Positions 1 to 5,151 of a DNA stretch of 8,225 bases are shown piece after piece. Position numbers and translations under genes: made by a program. The notes below the pieces were generated by a model. The model had not been told where the DNA came from, made no database searches, and worked only from the letters and a program-made list of their open reading frames with translations. The first letter of the stretch is position 1, and every line of letters begins with the position of its first letter. Source of the DNA: Verrucomicrobiales bacterium (lineage in GTDB: Bacteria > Verrucomicrobiota > Verrucomicrobiia > Verrucomicrobiales > Verrucomicrobiaceae); NCBI GenBank assembly GCA_003453085.1, contig DMMK01000615.1, positions 1 to 8,225 on the forward strand, written 5' to 3'.

Positions 1-83
1 GCCATGATGCGTTCCTTCCGGGCATCGGGATCGCGCTCACGGGAGGCAGCAGCAGGGGGTGGGGTCGGGAGAGGCTTTGGCAT
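1..83 (-). CDS. TetR/AcrR-family transcriptional regulator, N-terminal fragment
   Basis: Only the first 27 codons and two bases of the next are present; the gene runs off the left edge. The protein starts MPKPLPTPPPAAASRERDPD, and residues 18-27 (DPDARKERIM) followed by an Ala codon match the opening of helix 1 in TetR/AcrR regulators, which commonly read like 'DPEARRERILEAA'. The Pro/Ala-rich lead of about 14 residues is a disordered extension. TetR proteins bind palindromic operators as dimers through an N-terminal helix-turn-helix and release DNA when a ligand binds the C-terminal domain. That domain is outside the window, so the ligand is unknown. The ATG at 83 is chosen because it directly follows a good promoter and a palindromic operator (90-118). 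No Shine-Dalgarno is visible. The gene probably heads an operon, often an efflux system in this family. The call rests on a short stretch and could be wrong. Confidence 0.72.
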   Translation of the reverse strand, partial: MPKPLPTPPPAAASRERDPDARKERIM

Positions 84-89
84 TAGATG

Positions 90-118
90 TTAAACGTCTG
101 TTTAAAACAGGTGTTTAA
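90..118. promoter_or_regulatory. Putative TetR operator, 29-bp near-perfect inverted repeat
   Basis: The arms are TTAAACGTCTGTTT (90-103) and AAACAGGTGTTTAA (105-118) around a central A at 104; 12 of 14 positions pair. The element can also be read as two neighbouring AAAC-N4-GTTT palindromes (92-103 and 105-116) with centres 13 bp apart, which would suit two dimers binding side by side. It overlaps the -10 hexamer and the expected transcription start of the minus-strand TetR-type gene, whose ATG is 7 bp away. That placement fits autorepression by blocking polymerase. AAAC-N4-GTTT resembles sites of some TetR-family regulators such as PsrA. That similarity is from memory and does not identify the ligand. 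Confidence 0.75.
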
Positions 119-143
119 TAAGAGCCTAAAGCTAGGGCGTCAA
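115..143 (-). promoter_or_regulatory. Sigma70-like promoter of the TetR-type gene
   Basis: On the minus strand, TTGACG (143-138, 5 of 6 to the -35 consensus) is followed by exactly 17 bp and TATTAA (120-115, 4 of 6 to the -10 consensus). The predicted start near position 108 gives a leader of about 25 nt before the ATG at 83. The -10 shares bases with the right end of the inverted repeat at 90-118, so the repressor and polymerase would compete directly. Confidence 0.65.
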
Positions 144-288
144 TCACCATCTTGATGGATTTTGCTCGGTGGGCAAAGTTTGGCCGCACCCGGAGCGTGA
201 TTCCGGTACCCGAGGATGGTTGCGAAAACAGGACCGCCGCCACCTGCAAAGGGCAGATGGCGGCGGTGTGGATCAGGTGGGACGGGTC
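119..288. other. Intergenic region between the TetR-type gene and the 63-aa cysteine-rich gene
   Basis: No convincing gene is seen here. The left part holds the TetR promoter -35 and a short CCATC-TT-GATGG palindrome (147-158) just upstream of it. The right part holds the terminator hairpin of the cysteine-rich gene (234-266). Plus-strand frames that cross this stretch have no signal peptide or recognisable domain and are rich in Gly, Ala and Arg, as expected of chance frames in GC-rich DNA. Confidence 0.5.
234..266 (-). terminator. Probable intrinsic terminator of the 63-aa cysteine-rich gene
   Basis: The arms CCGCCGCCACCTGC (234-247) and GCAGATGGCGGCGG (253-266) pair over 14 positions with one mismatch (243:257) and enclose a 5-nt loop. 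The hairpin begins 22 nt past the stop codon of the minus-strand gene. In that direction it is followed by CCTGTTTTCGC, a short T-run that makes a modest U-tract. The stem is very GC-rich, so termination is likely despite the weak tail. It would separate this gene from the TetR transcript downstream. Confidence 0.6.
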
Positions 289-480
289 TTAGTCGTCGCT
301 GTTGCAGCAGTCTTTGCAGCCGTCATCGCAGCAGCAGCCCGAGCAGAGTCCGGTGCCGCAGTCGTCGCAGCATTGGGCGCAGCAGGGGCTGGCAGGTTGG
401 CAGCAGGTGCCGCGGGCTTCACCTGCGAAAGCGGAGGTGGAGAGGGCGGCGAGGGTGAGGAGGGACAGAATGGTTTTCAT
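289..480 (-). CDS. Small exported cysteine-rich protein (63 aa), possible metal-binding peptide
   Basis: The protein opens with a typical Sec signal peptide, MKTILSLLTLAALSTSAFA (residues 1-19, AFA cleavage site). The mature part is about 44 residues with 14 cysteines and 7 aspartates. The Cys are arranged as CC pairs, CxxC and one CCC: counted from the mature end they fall at 7, 8, 14, 15, 18, 19, 22, 27, 30, 31, 32, 36, 39 and 40. There are no aromatic residues in the mature part. I do not recognise the family. The composition resembles metallothioneins or other metal-sequestering peptides, but export would place it in an oxidising compartment where disulfides are also possible. The start at 480 is chosen over the upstream ATG at 549 because it places the signal peptide at the N-terminus; no Shine-Dalgarno is visible. 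The next gene upstream on the same strand (658-1047) also encodes an exported Cys/His protein. A hairpin terminator follows. Confidence 0.68.
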   Translation of the reverse strand: MKTILSLLTLAALSTSAFAGEARGTCCQPASPCCAQCCDDCGTGLCSGCCCDDGCKDCCNSDD

Positions 481-657
481 AATTTGAAGAATTTGGTTTT
501 TGGACACTTGGAATTGCATGGCATCCGGAGGCTTGGCTCCGTCCATCATCCGCAGGGGTCTGACGTTGGTTGATCCCTGTTTAGGATCTCGCGTGGATGC
601 CCTTTCGCATCCCGCCTTGCCAAGTCAGCCCTCCAGGAGGCTGGAGGCGAGCCTTCT
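481..657. other. Spacer between the two cysteine-rich genes, with small inverted repeats
   Basis: This 177-bp stretch probably holds the leader or promoter of the 63-aa gene, although I see no clear -35/-10 pair. It contains three short stem-loops: GATCC/GGATC (572-576 and 584-588), GGATGC/GCATCC (595-600 and 607-612) and CCTCCAG/CTGGAGG (630-636 and 641-647). The last begins 10 nt past the stop of the upstream minus-strand gene and could act as a weak terminator, but it has no T-run. The reading frame of the 63-aa protein stays open back to 549, so a longer product cannot be excluded. Confidence 0.4.
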
Positions 658-1047
658 TCAAATCAACAGCGCACAATGCTGGTGGTACAAGGGTGGATGA
701 CTTTGCCCGGGCTTCTCTTCGAGGAGAGCCGCAGGCAGGTCATCCAGCTCCCGCCCCTGAGGCGGAAGCACATTCTTCGTGAGCTGCCACAGGGCCACAG
801 GCAGATCCATCAAGACCAGGCGGGGGGCAGCGGCGGTATCGGGGGAAACAGTGCGCTCATGCGAATCATAGCAGCAGGCGCTTGCAGGGCAGGACCCCGC
901 AGGAGGAGCCTCCTTGCTGGCCTCCAGGTGGCAGTGTGGACATGCCGACTCCTCCGCCGCTTCCGGCATGGCCTGCACCATGCAGCACCAGCACATCGGC
1001 AAGGCCATGAGCAGGGCACTCAGGTAGCTGGAGAGGTGGGTGAACAT
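658..1047 (-). CDS. Exported Cys/His-rich protein of unknown function (129 aa)
   Basis: The first 26 residues (MFTHLSSYLSALLMALPMCW, then CCMVQA) form a hydrophobic export signal or membrane anchor that itself carries Cys19, Cys21 and Cys22. The mature part has a CPHCH motif (C36, C39, H40), then C53, C58, C59 and H63 in a Pro/Ala-rich stretch. An amphipathic stretch follows (about 74-92, LVLMDLPVALWQL), then a polar tail. CPHCH formally matches the CxxCH haem c motif, but no axial ligand or cytochrome fold is apparent, so metal binding or disulfide chemistry is at least as likely. I do not recognise the family. Small proteins of this general appearance occur near heavy-metal efflux operons, but I cannot confirm homology. 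No Shine-Dalgarno precedes the ATG; M14 is a possible alternative start. The reverse frames covering this DNA lack any signal sequence, which supports the minus-strand reading. Confidence 0.6.
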   Translation of the reverse strand: MFTHLSSYLSALLMALPMCWCCMVQAMPEAAEESACPHCHLEASKEAPPAGSCPASACCYDSHERTVSPDTAAAPRLVLMDLPVALWQLTKNVLPPQGRELDDLPAALLEEKPGQSHPPLYHQHCALLI

Positions 1048-1394
1048 GGTATTCGTAGAACAAGCGTGGACTCAGATTCGATGCGGCTGGGGGTAGCTGC
1101 GTTCAATGAGAGCCTCCCATTTGTGGGAGGAGAACGAAACGAGCCTATTCCCAAAAGATGCAGCGAAAGCGAAAAAGACAGCTTTCCAAGCCTGGAAAGG
1201 TTTCCTGTTCTGCTTCTGCACCTCCGCTTGTAAAATCGACCAAGACCAAGCGGGGGTGCAGTGCAGTAACTAGGAAAGTTGGCCTTCAATCAGATCACAC
1301 ACGTGAAGAGCTGAGAGTCAGCAGACCGTATGATTGATTTGATTCCAGCTCCTTGAAGGACGTTCAAAAGATTTTCTGAAAATTGGAATTTTTT
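1048..1394. other. Gene-free region with several stem-loops, 347 bp
   Basis: No convincing gene is found between the 129-aa Cys/His gene and the end of the recombinase gene. Three clear stem-loops occur: CCTCCCA-TTTG-TGGGAGG (1113-1130), CTTTCCA-AGCC-TGGAAAG (1182-1199) and a 15-bp stem at 1216-1261. The end next to the recombinase is AT-rich, with an A/T hairpin at 1376-1398. The part nearest 1048 should hold the promoter of the 129-aa gene, but I see no good -35/-10 pair. A minus-strand frame covering 1020-1289 is not credible as a gene because it has no recognisable domain and its composition looks random. Confidence 0.5.
1216..1261. repeat. 15-bp inverted repeat with 16-nt loop
   Basis: The left arm CTGCACCTCCGCTTG (1216-1230) and right arm CAAGCGGGGGTGCAG (1247-1261) pair at 14 of 15 positions. 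The remaining position (1223 with 1254) is a U-G wobble if the plus strand is transcribed but an A-C mismatch on the minus strand, so an RNA form would favour the plus strand. No T-run follows on either side. It could be the stem of a small RNA, a remnant of a mobile element end, or a protein site. None of these can be decided from one copy. Confidence 0.55.
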
Positions 1395-1398
1395 TCAG
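1376..1398 (-). terminator. Weak A/T-rich hairpin at the end of the recombinase gene
   Basis: CTGAAAA (1376-1382) and TTTTCAG (1392-1398) can pair over 7 bp with a 9-nt loop, overlapping the TGA stop codon of the minus-strand recombinase gene. In that direction the sequence continues AAATCTTTTG. The stem is AT-rich and the tail is short, so it would be a poor terminator alone. It is the only candidate near the stop. Confidence 0.3.
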
Positions 1399-2306
1399 GC
1401 TCTCGGATGAAACTGCCGGTGGACCTGCTTCAACCGTTTCTGATCCACGTGGGTGTAAATCTGGGTAGTGGCGATGTCCGCATGGCCCAGCATCTCCTGG
1501 ATCACCCGCAGATCCGCCCCGTTATTGAGGAGGTGGGTGGCAAAGGAATGCCGCAGCAGGTGCGGGTGGATGTGGGTGCCCAGGCCGGCGAGTTCGGCCC
1601 GTTTTTTCACGATCTGCCACACGCGCTCTCGGGTCAGTGGGCCGCCCAATTGAGAGAGAAAGACATGGCTCTGGGTCTTTTTGGTCTTTACCAGAGTGGG
1701 CCGCGAGTGGGTGAGGTAGGCTTCCAGGGCATCCCGTGCGGCCCCACCCACTGGGGAGAGACGAGTTTTAGCTCCTTTGCCCGTCACGCGGATCCAGCCC
1801 TCCTCCAGGCTCAGGTTTTCCAGCCGCGCATCAATAAGCTCGGACAGCCGCAGACCGCTGGCATAAAAAAGCTCCAAAATGGCGCGGTCCCGACGGTCCA
1901 GGGGATCATTGCCGGTGATGGATTCCACGAGTTTGCGGGCATCCTGCTCATTCATCGTGCCCGGCAGGTGCTTTTCCATGCGCGGCGGCAGAATGGGTTC
2001 CGCAGGGTCTCCCACGCGTTTACCCCGGGCGGCCAGCCAGCGAAAGAAAATCTTCACCGCCACCAGTTCCACCCGTGCACTGGAGGCCGCCAGTCCATCC
2101 TTTTTTCGCCGGGCCAGGTAGTCCGTCAGGTGCTGCGTCGTCACGGAGGCCGGGTCTTCCACCTGACAGTCCTGCTTCAGCCAGGAGGCAAGTGCCTCCA
2201 GCACCCGCCGCACCAGCAGTTGGTAGTTCGTGGACAGCCCGCGCTCGGTGGCCAGATAAAGAATAAAACTGTCTATGGCATCGAGCATCGGTGGCGCGAC
2301 TGTCAT
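1395..2306 (-). CDS. xerD: Site-specific tyrosine recombinase XerD (XerC/XerD family)
   Basis: XerC and XerD bind dif near the replication terminus and, under FtsK control, resolve chromosome dimers by strand exchange through a 3'-phosphotyrosine. The protein is 303 aa, the usual length. Residues 8-95 form the SAM-like core-binding domain and about 115-300 the catalytic domain. All expected active-site residues are present: R153 (GLRLSEL), K177 (TGKGAKTR), H249 and R252 (HPHLLRHSF), H275 (MLGHADI) and the nucleophile Y284 (TTQIYTHV). The C-terminus (RLKQVHRQFHPRA) and NNGADLRVIQ resemble XerD more than XerC, but the two are hard to separate without a tree. There is no sign of a phage or integron integrase insertion. 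ATG at 2306 gives full length; an ATG seven codons in (2288) is an alternative. An AGG lies about 13 nt upstream. The gene is divergent from the PSCyt1 gene, with about 50 bp between starts. Confidence 0.93.
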   Translation of the reverse strand: MTVAPPMLDAIDSFILYLATERGLSTNYQLLVRRVLEALASWLKQDCQVEDPASVTTQHLTDYLARRKKDGLAASSARVELVAVKIFFRWLAARGKRVGDPAEPILPPRMEKHLPGTMNEQDARKLVESITGNDPLDRRDRAILELFYASGLRLSELIDARLENLSLEEGWIRVTGKGAKTRLSPVGGAARDALEAYLTHSRPTLVKTKKTQSHVFLSQLGGPLTRERVWQIVKKRAELAGLGTHIHPHLLRHSFATHLLNNGADLRVIQEMLGHADIATTQIYTHVDQKRLKQVHRQFHPRA

Positions 2307-2356
2307 GCAAAGCTAAGGACCTGTCATCTTCTGCGTTTGATTGCATGACCCCCTGC

Positions 2357-2914
2357 ATGAAATTTCTGCCTGCCCTCCTTCTCAACGCCTCCGCTGCGGC
2401 TGCCGCCGATTTCAAAAAAGACATCGCGCCCATTTTTGAAAAGCACTGCTACGAGTGCCACAGCGACAAGACTGGGAAGAAAAAGGCCGGTTACGTCTTC
2501 GATGACCTCGCCACCCTGAAGCTCGATATCAATCCCAAAGGCGGCATCGTCCCCGGCAACCCGGGTGAGAGCCACATTTTCAAAGTCGTGGCCGATCCTG
2601 AACACGAGGCGCACATGCCACCGAAGGACAACCTCTCCAGCAAAGAGATCGAGACCCTGCGCGAGTGGATCACCGAAGGTGCCCTGCTGGACAAGGATGC
2701 GCCCAAACCGACGATGGCCCCCGTGCAGAAAAAGCTGCCGCCCATTCTCACCTGGACCAACTTTGAAGGCAAAAAGATCAAAGCCGGTTTCGTGAAACTG
2801 GAAGGTGACACCGTCTATCTGCGCATGCCCATCAACGCCCAGGAAGTGCCCTACCCGATGAGCAAGCTCGACGCCGCCAGCCAGCAATTGGCGAAAGAAT
2901 GCGCGGCTCCGTGA
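2357..2914 (+). CDS. Exported PSCyt1-type cytochrome c domain protein with C-terminal SHD1 domain (185 aa)
   Basis: The protein has a short signal peptide (MKFLPALLLNASAAAAA, residues 1-17). Residues 18-112 match the planctomycete cytochrome c domain PSCyt1: DFKKDIAPIFEKHCYECHSD with the haem c motif C31-x-x-C34-H35, then VPGNPGES, then HMPP, where M87 is the likely distal haem ligand, and a final EIETLREWITEGA helix. Residues about 131-178 (WTNFEGKKIKAGFVKLEGDT, then PYPMSKL) match SHD1, a small beta-barrel domain related to SH3 that is frequent in Planctomycetota and Verrucomicrobiota exported proteins. PSCyt1 is usually the N-terminus of very large PSD1-type proteins; here it stands alone. 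Its partner and redox role are unknown. ATG at 2357 is chosen because it opens the signal peptide. ATG at 2345 would add four residues, and an upstream ATG at 2291 would overlap the recombinase gene and bury the signal. No Shine-Dalgarno is visible. Confidence 0.88.
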   Translation: MKFLPALLLNASAAAAADFKKDIAPIFEKHCYECHSDKTGKKKAGYVFDDLATLKLDINPKGGIVPGNPGESHIFKVVADPEHEAHMPPKDNLSSKEIETLREWITEGALLDKDAPKPTMAPVQKKLPPILTWTNFEGKKIKAGFVKLEGDTVYLRMPINAQEVPYPMSKLDAASQQLAKECAAP

Positions 2915-2947
2915 TGGGTTCGCGACCTTTGGTCGGGGACAAAACGC

Positions 2948-2982
2948 AGAAAGGGAAAACCCCCGATGGGTTCTCCCTTTCT
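2948..2982. terminator. Bidirectional terminator between the PSCyt1 and SGNH hydrolase genes
   Basis: AGAAAGGGAAAACCC (2948-2962) and GGGTTCTCCCTTTCT (2968-2982) form a 15-position stem with one mismatch and a 5-nt loop. It lies 33 nt past the plus-strand stop and 23 nt past the stop of the convergent minus-strand gene. Beyond it is CTCTTTAAAA on the plus strand and GCGTTTTGTC on the minus strand, so both tails carry short T-runs. A smaller hairpin GACC-TTT-GGTC (2924-2934) precedes it. Confidence 0.75.
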
Positions 2983-3005
2983 TGGACTCTTTAAAACACT
3001 CCGGC

Positions 3006-4247
3006 TCACTCCACCGTGATGGTGTGTGTCACGGCTTTCAGGCGCTTGCGGACGTTGGCGTCATATTGCTGCTGCTTGGCCAGGCTTTTCTTTTTCAGCA
3101 CGTCGAGGGCGGCGGTGAATTCGGGGTCGCCTTCGGCTTCTTTGCCGAGGCTGCGGAAGTGGGTGATGAGGTTTTTGATCATCGTGGTTTCAAAGGACTG
3201 CTTGCTGCCGATGGCCCCCAGGAGATCGGCAAAGGCGGCGTCGAAGGGCGTGGTGGGGAATTCGGCAGCGAGGTTGATGCCGGCTTCCAGTTGGGCCTTG
3301 GTGAACTCCTTGCTTGCCGTGCCCCAGGTGACTTTGGCCTTGTCCTTGGTCAGGCCCTTGACTACCAGCGTGTAGCGGTTGAGGTCCTGGTTGAAGGTGG
3401 TGAAGGGGAGGATGCTGCGGGTGCTCCCGGAGGCCTTGGGATCGGCGTCAAAGCAGAAGGGCCAGGTGGTGCTTTCCAGCGTCACGCTGCCTGCCTTGCT
3501 GGCCGTGATCTTGTGGCCCGTGCTGGCGGTGGATTCGCCGCCGAGATTCAGGGTGATGGTGCCGATGTTGCCATCCAGCTTCAGGCCTTTGAGGAAGGCT
3601 TCGGCCATGAGCAGGTGACCGTTGGGACCGGGGTGAAAGCCATCCGCACCGCAGACATCGTAGTTCTCGCCCAGCACCGGTTTGGCCTTGGCCATGGCGT
3701 CGATCATGGTGTCGTGGACGTTGGCAAAGCTCTGGCCATATTCCCCGGCCAGCTTCTTGGCGATGTCACGCAGGTGGGCAAGGTTGTCGTTGTAGATGGC
3801 AGGCTCAAAGCGGGTGAAAAACTTGGTGTCCACCGCGCCAGGTGAACCGACGGCGATGTTCTTCACGCCCACTTCCTTGAGGCCGTCCAGCACGAGGCGC
3901 ATGTTCTTTTCATACTCAGCGCCGATGGCTTCGGTGTAGGCCGTGTAGCTGCCATCGTTCATGCCGTAGCAGGTGGTGGCCACGGTGGGATTGAAGACGC
4001 TGAGGTCGTTTTTCAAACGGGCAGCAAAACCCCCAGCGCGCTCGCCACTCCAGCCGAACTGAAACACGGTGATGTCCTGGCGGCCCGTGCAGGCGAGGAG
4101 GTAGGCCTCAATGTACTTGGAGTACAGTTTCTGCTCCGTGATGCTGTCACCAATGACGGCGACGCGGGCATTGGCAGGGAGGAGATTTTCAGCGCGGACC
4201 AGGGAGGCGGCGAGGGCGAGAGAAACAAAGAGGCTGCGGAGGATCAT
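3006..4247 (-). CDS. Exported SGNH/GDSL-family hydrolase (413 aa)
   Basis: This is a secreted or periplasmic serine esterase. The signal peptide is MILRSLFVSLALAASLVRA (1-19). The SGNH blocks are in order: GDSIT with nucleophile S35; SGERA with oxyanion-hole G68; YGMNDG with N97; and DGFHPGPNGH with D202 and H205 as the remaining catalytic residues. Residues about 24-235 form the flavodoxin-like hydrolase domain. The remaining 180 or so residues are a beta-strand-rich region (about 240-330) and a Lys-rich helical tail, longer than a minimal SGNH enzyme. Such proteins are common in Verrucomicrobiota and often deacetylate polysaccharides, but the substrate cannot be read from sequence. ATG at 4247 places the signal peptide at the N-terminus; an upstream in-frame ATG at 4292 would add 15 residues. 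No Shine-Dalgarno is seen. The gene is separated by 115 bp from the permease upstream and ends at a shared terminator. Confidence 0.93.
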   Translation of the reverse strand: MILRSLFVSLALAASLVRAENLLPANARVAVIGDSITEQKLYSKYIEAYLLACTGRQDITVFQFGWSGERAGGFAARLKNDLSVFNPTVATTCYGMNDGSYTAYTEAIGAEYEKNMRLVLDGLKEVGVKNIAVGSPGAVDTKFFTRFEPAIYNDNLAHLRDIAKKLAGEYGQSFANVHDTMIDAMAKAKPVLGENYDVCGADGFHPGPNGHLLMAEAFLKGLKLDGNIGTITLNLGGESTASTGHKITASKAGSVTLESTTWPFCFDADPKASGSTRSILPFTTFNQDLNRYTLVVKGLTKDKAKVTWGTASKEFTKAQLEAGINLAAEFPTTPFDAAFADLLGAIGSKQSFETTMIKNLITHFRSLGKEAEGDPEFTAALDVLKKKSLAKQQQYDANVRKRLKAVTHTITVE

Positions 4248-4362
4248 GGGATGGAAAAAGCGGATAGCATCACAAACGCGCGGATGGGTCAACTTCCCTC
4301 AGGTCTCCGACGATTTTAGTGCTCTGATGGTGCCCTAAGAAGGCCGAGCGCGCGCGTTCCAA

Positions 4363-5139
4363 TCACCCTCTGATCAGCCAGACCGCGGCGACGAGCGTGA
4401 GGACAAAGAGCGTCCATTCGAAGGGCTTTTGCGGGATGCGTTTGAGGATCTGCCAGCCGAGCACGATGCCCAGCACGACACCGGGTAGCAGTACGAGGTT
4501 GGTCATGAGCGAGCGCGGATTGATGATGCCGAGATCGGCGGAGAAGGGGACTTTGAAGAGATTGATGAACAGGAAAAAGCGGCTGAAAACGCCGAGGTGG
4601 TCCTTTTTTTCCAGCTTTTGGGAGAGGAGGTAAACGGTCATCACTGGCCCGGCGGCATTCGCCAGCATGGTGGTGATGCCTGCGCAGAGTCCCATGGCCC
4701 AGGAGAAAACGGGGTGGCCCGTGAGGATTTCCAAAGCTCCCTTGCTAGCATCCAGTACCAGCTTAAACCCGAGCAGACCGATGATGAGCCAGCCGATGAC
4801 GGTGCGGGCAGAGGCATTGTCAATTTCTCCGAGGAGGAAGTATCCGGCGATCACGCCGGCAATCGCCGGTGGGGCCATGGGTAAAACGCGCCGCCAGCTT
4901 CCGCCGTGGCGGTTCAGGTAAAAGCCCATGAAATCTGCCACGATGAGCAGGGGCAGCACAAGTCCCACGGAGGCCTTGGCCCCGAAGGCCTGGGCCATCA
5001 GCACCACGTTCAAGGTGGCAGTGCCTGAGAGACCGCTTTTAGACAAGCCGATGCACAGGGCCGCCACGGCAGCCATGAGGAAGATCTGCGGATCTGCCGT
5101 GAATAGCGTGGTCTGCTGCAGCCAGTCAGGAATGCTCAA
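4363..5139 (-). CDS. TSUP-family membrane permease (TauE/SafE-like, 258 aa)
   Basis: TSUP proteins are inner-membrane carriers linked to export of sulfite, sulfoacetate and other organosulfur anions. The substrate here is unknown. The protein has seven or eight hydrophobic segments and the length is typical. The first segment carries the conserved turn GLSKSGLSG (about 31-39). The second half has GLCAGITTMLANAAGPVMTV, matching the second internal repeat of the family, and ends in a hydrophobic helix (TLFVLTLVAAVWLIRG). The best start is TTG at 5139 (TTG AGC ATT CCT), because the residues after it look like a normal TSUP lead and the first ATG (codon 23) lies inside the first helix. The start is 12 nt past the transpeptidase stop and in the same frame, so the two are probably co-transcribed and perhaps translationally coupled. 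No Shine-Dalgarno is present. Confidence 0.92.
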   Translation of the reverse strand: MSIPDWLQQTTLFTADPQIFLMAAVAALCIGLSKSGLSGTATLNVVLMAQAFGAKASVGLVLPLLIVADFMGFYLNRHGGSWRRVLPMAPPAIAGVIAGYFLLGEIDNASARTVIGWLIIGLLGFKLVLDASKGALEILTGHPVFSWAMGLCAGITTMLANAAGPVMTVYLLSQKLEKKDHLGVFSRFFLFINLFKVPFSADLGIINPRSLMTNLVLLPGVVLGIVLGWQILKRIPQKPFEWTLFVLTLVAAVWLIRG

Positions 5140-5151
5140 GCAGGAGGCAGA

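Noticed and set aside
676..1233. Open frame of 185 codons on the plus strand across the 129-aa gene
   Set aside because: It is Arg/Gly/His-rich, has no signal peptide or domain, and extends over the hairpin region.
1216..2306. Recombinase gene plus adjacent long inverted repeat as an integron or mobile element
   Set aside because: The recombinase has housekeeping XerD features and no integron-integrase insert. There is one inverted repeat only, no array of attC-like sites and no cassette genes or element ends.
1383..2348. Open frame of 321 codons on the plus strand, antisense to the recombinase gene
   Set aside because: It is the mirror of a gene with a complete XerD active site, has no domain or signal, and is rich in Gly, Gln and His, as expected of antisense frames in GC-rich DNA.
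2324..2887. Open frame of 187 codons on the minus strand, antisense to the PSCyt1 gene
   Set aside because: The plus strand has the CxxCH, HMPP and SHD1 features; the antisense product has none.
2357..2914. Truncated remnant of a large PSD1-type gene
   Set aside because: The protein has an intact signal peptide, both domains and a proper stop followed by a strong terminator, with no further PSD1 sequence downstream.
2982..3845. Open frame of 287 codons on the plus strand, antisense to the SGNH hydrolase
   Set aside because: The minus strand carries all SGNH blocks and a signal peptide. The plus-strand product is Gly/Val-rich without recognisable motifs.
4261..4292. Minus-strand TTGACC and TATCCG as a promoter for the SGNH gene
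   Set aside because: The spacing is 20 bp and the -10 matches poorly, so it is too weak to report as a feature.
4275..4358. AACGCGCG / CGCGCGTT inverted repeat flanking the SGNH gene upstream region
   Set aside because: The arms are simple CG alternations 68 bp apart, likely by chance in GC-rich DNA.
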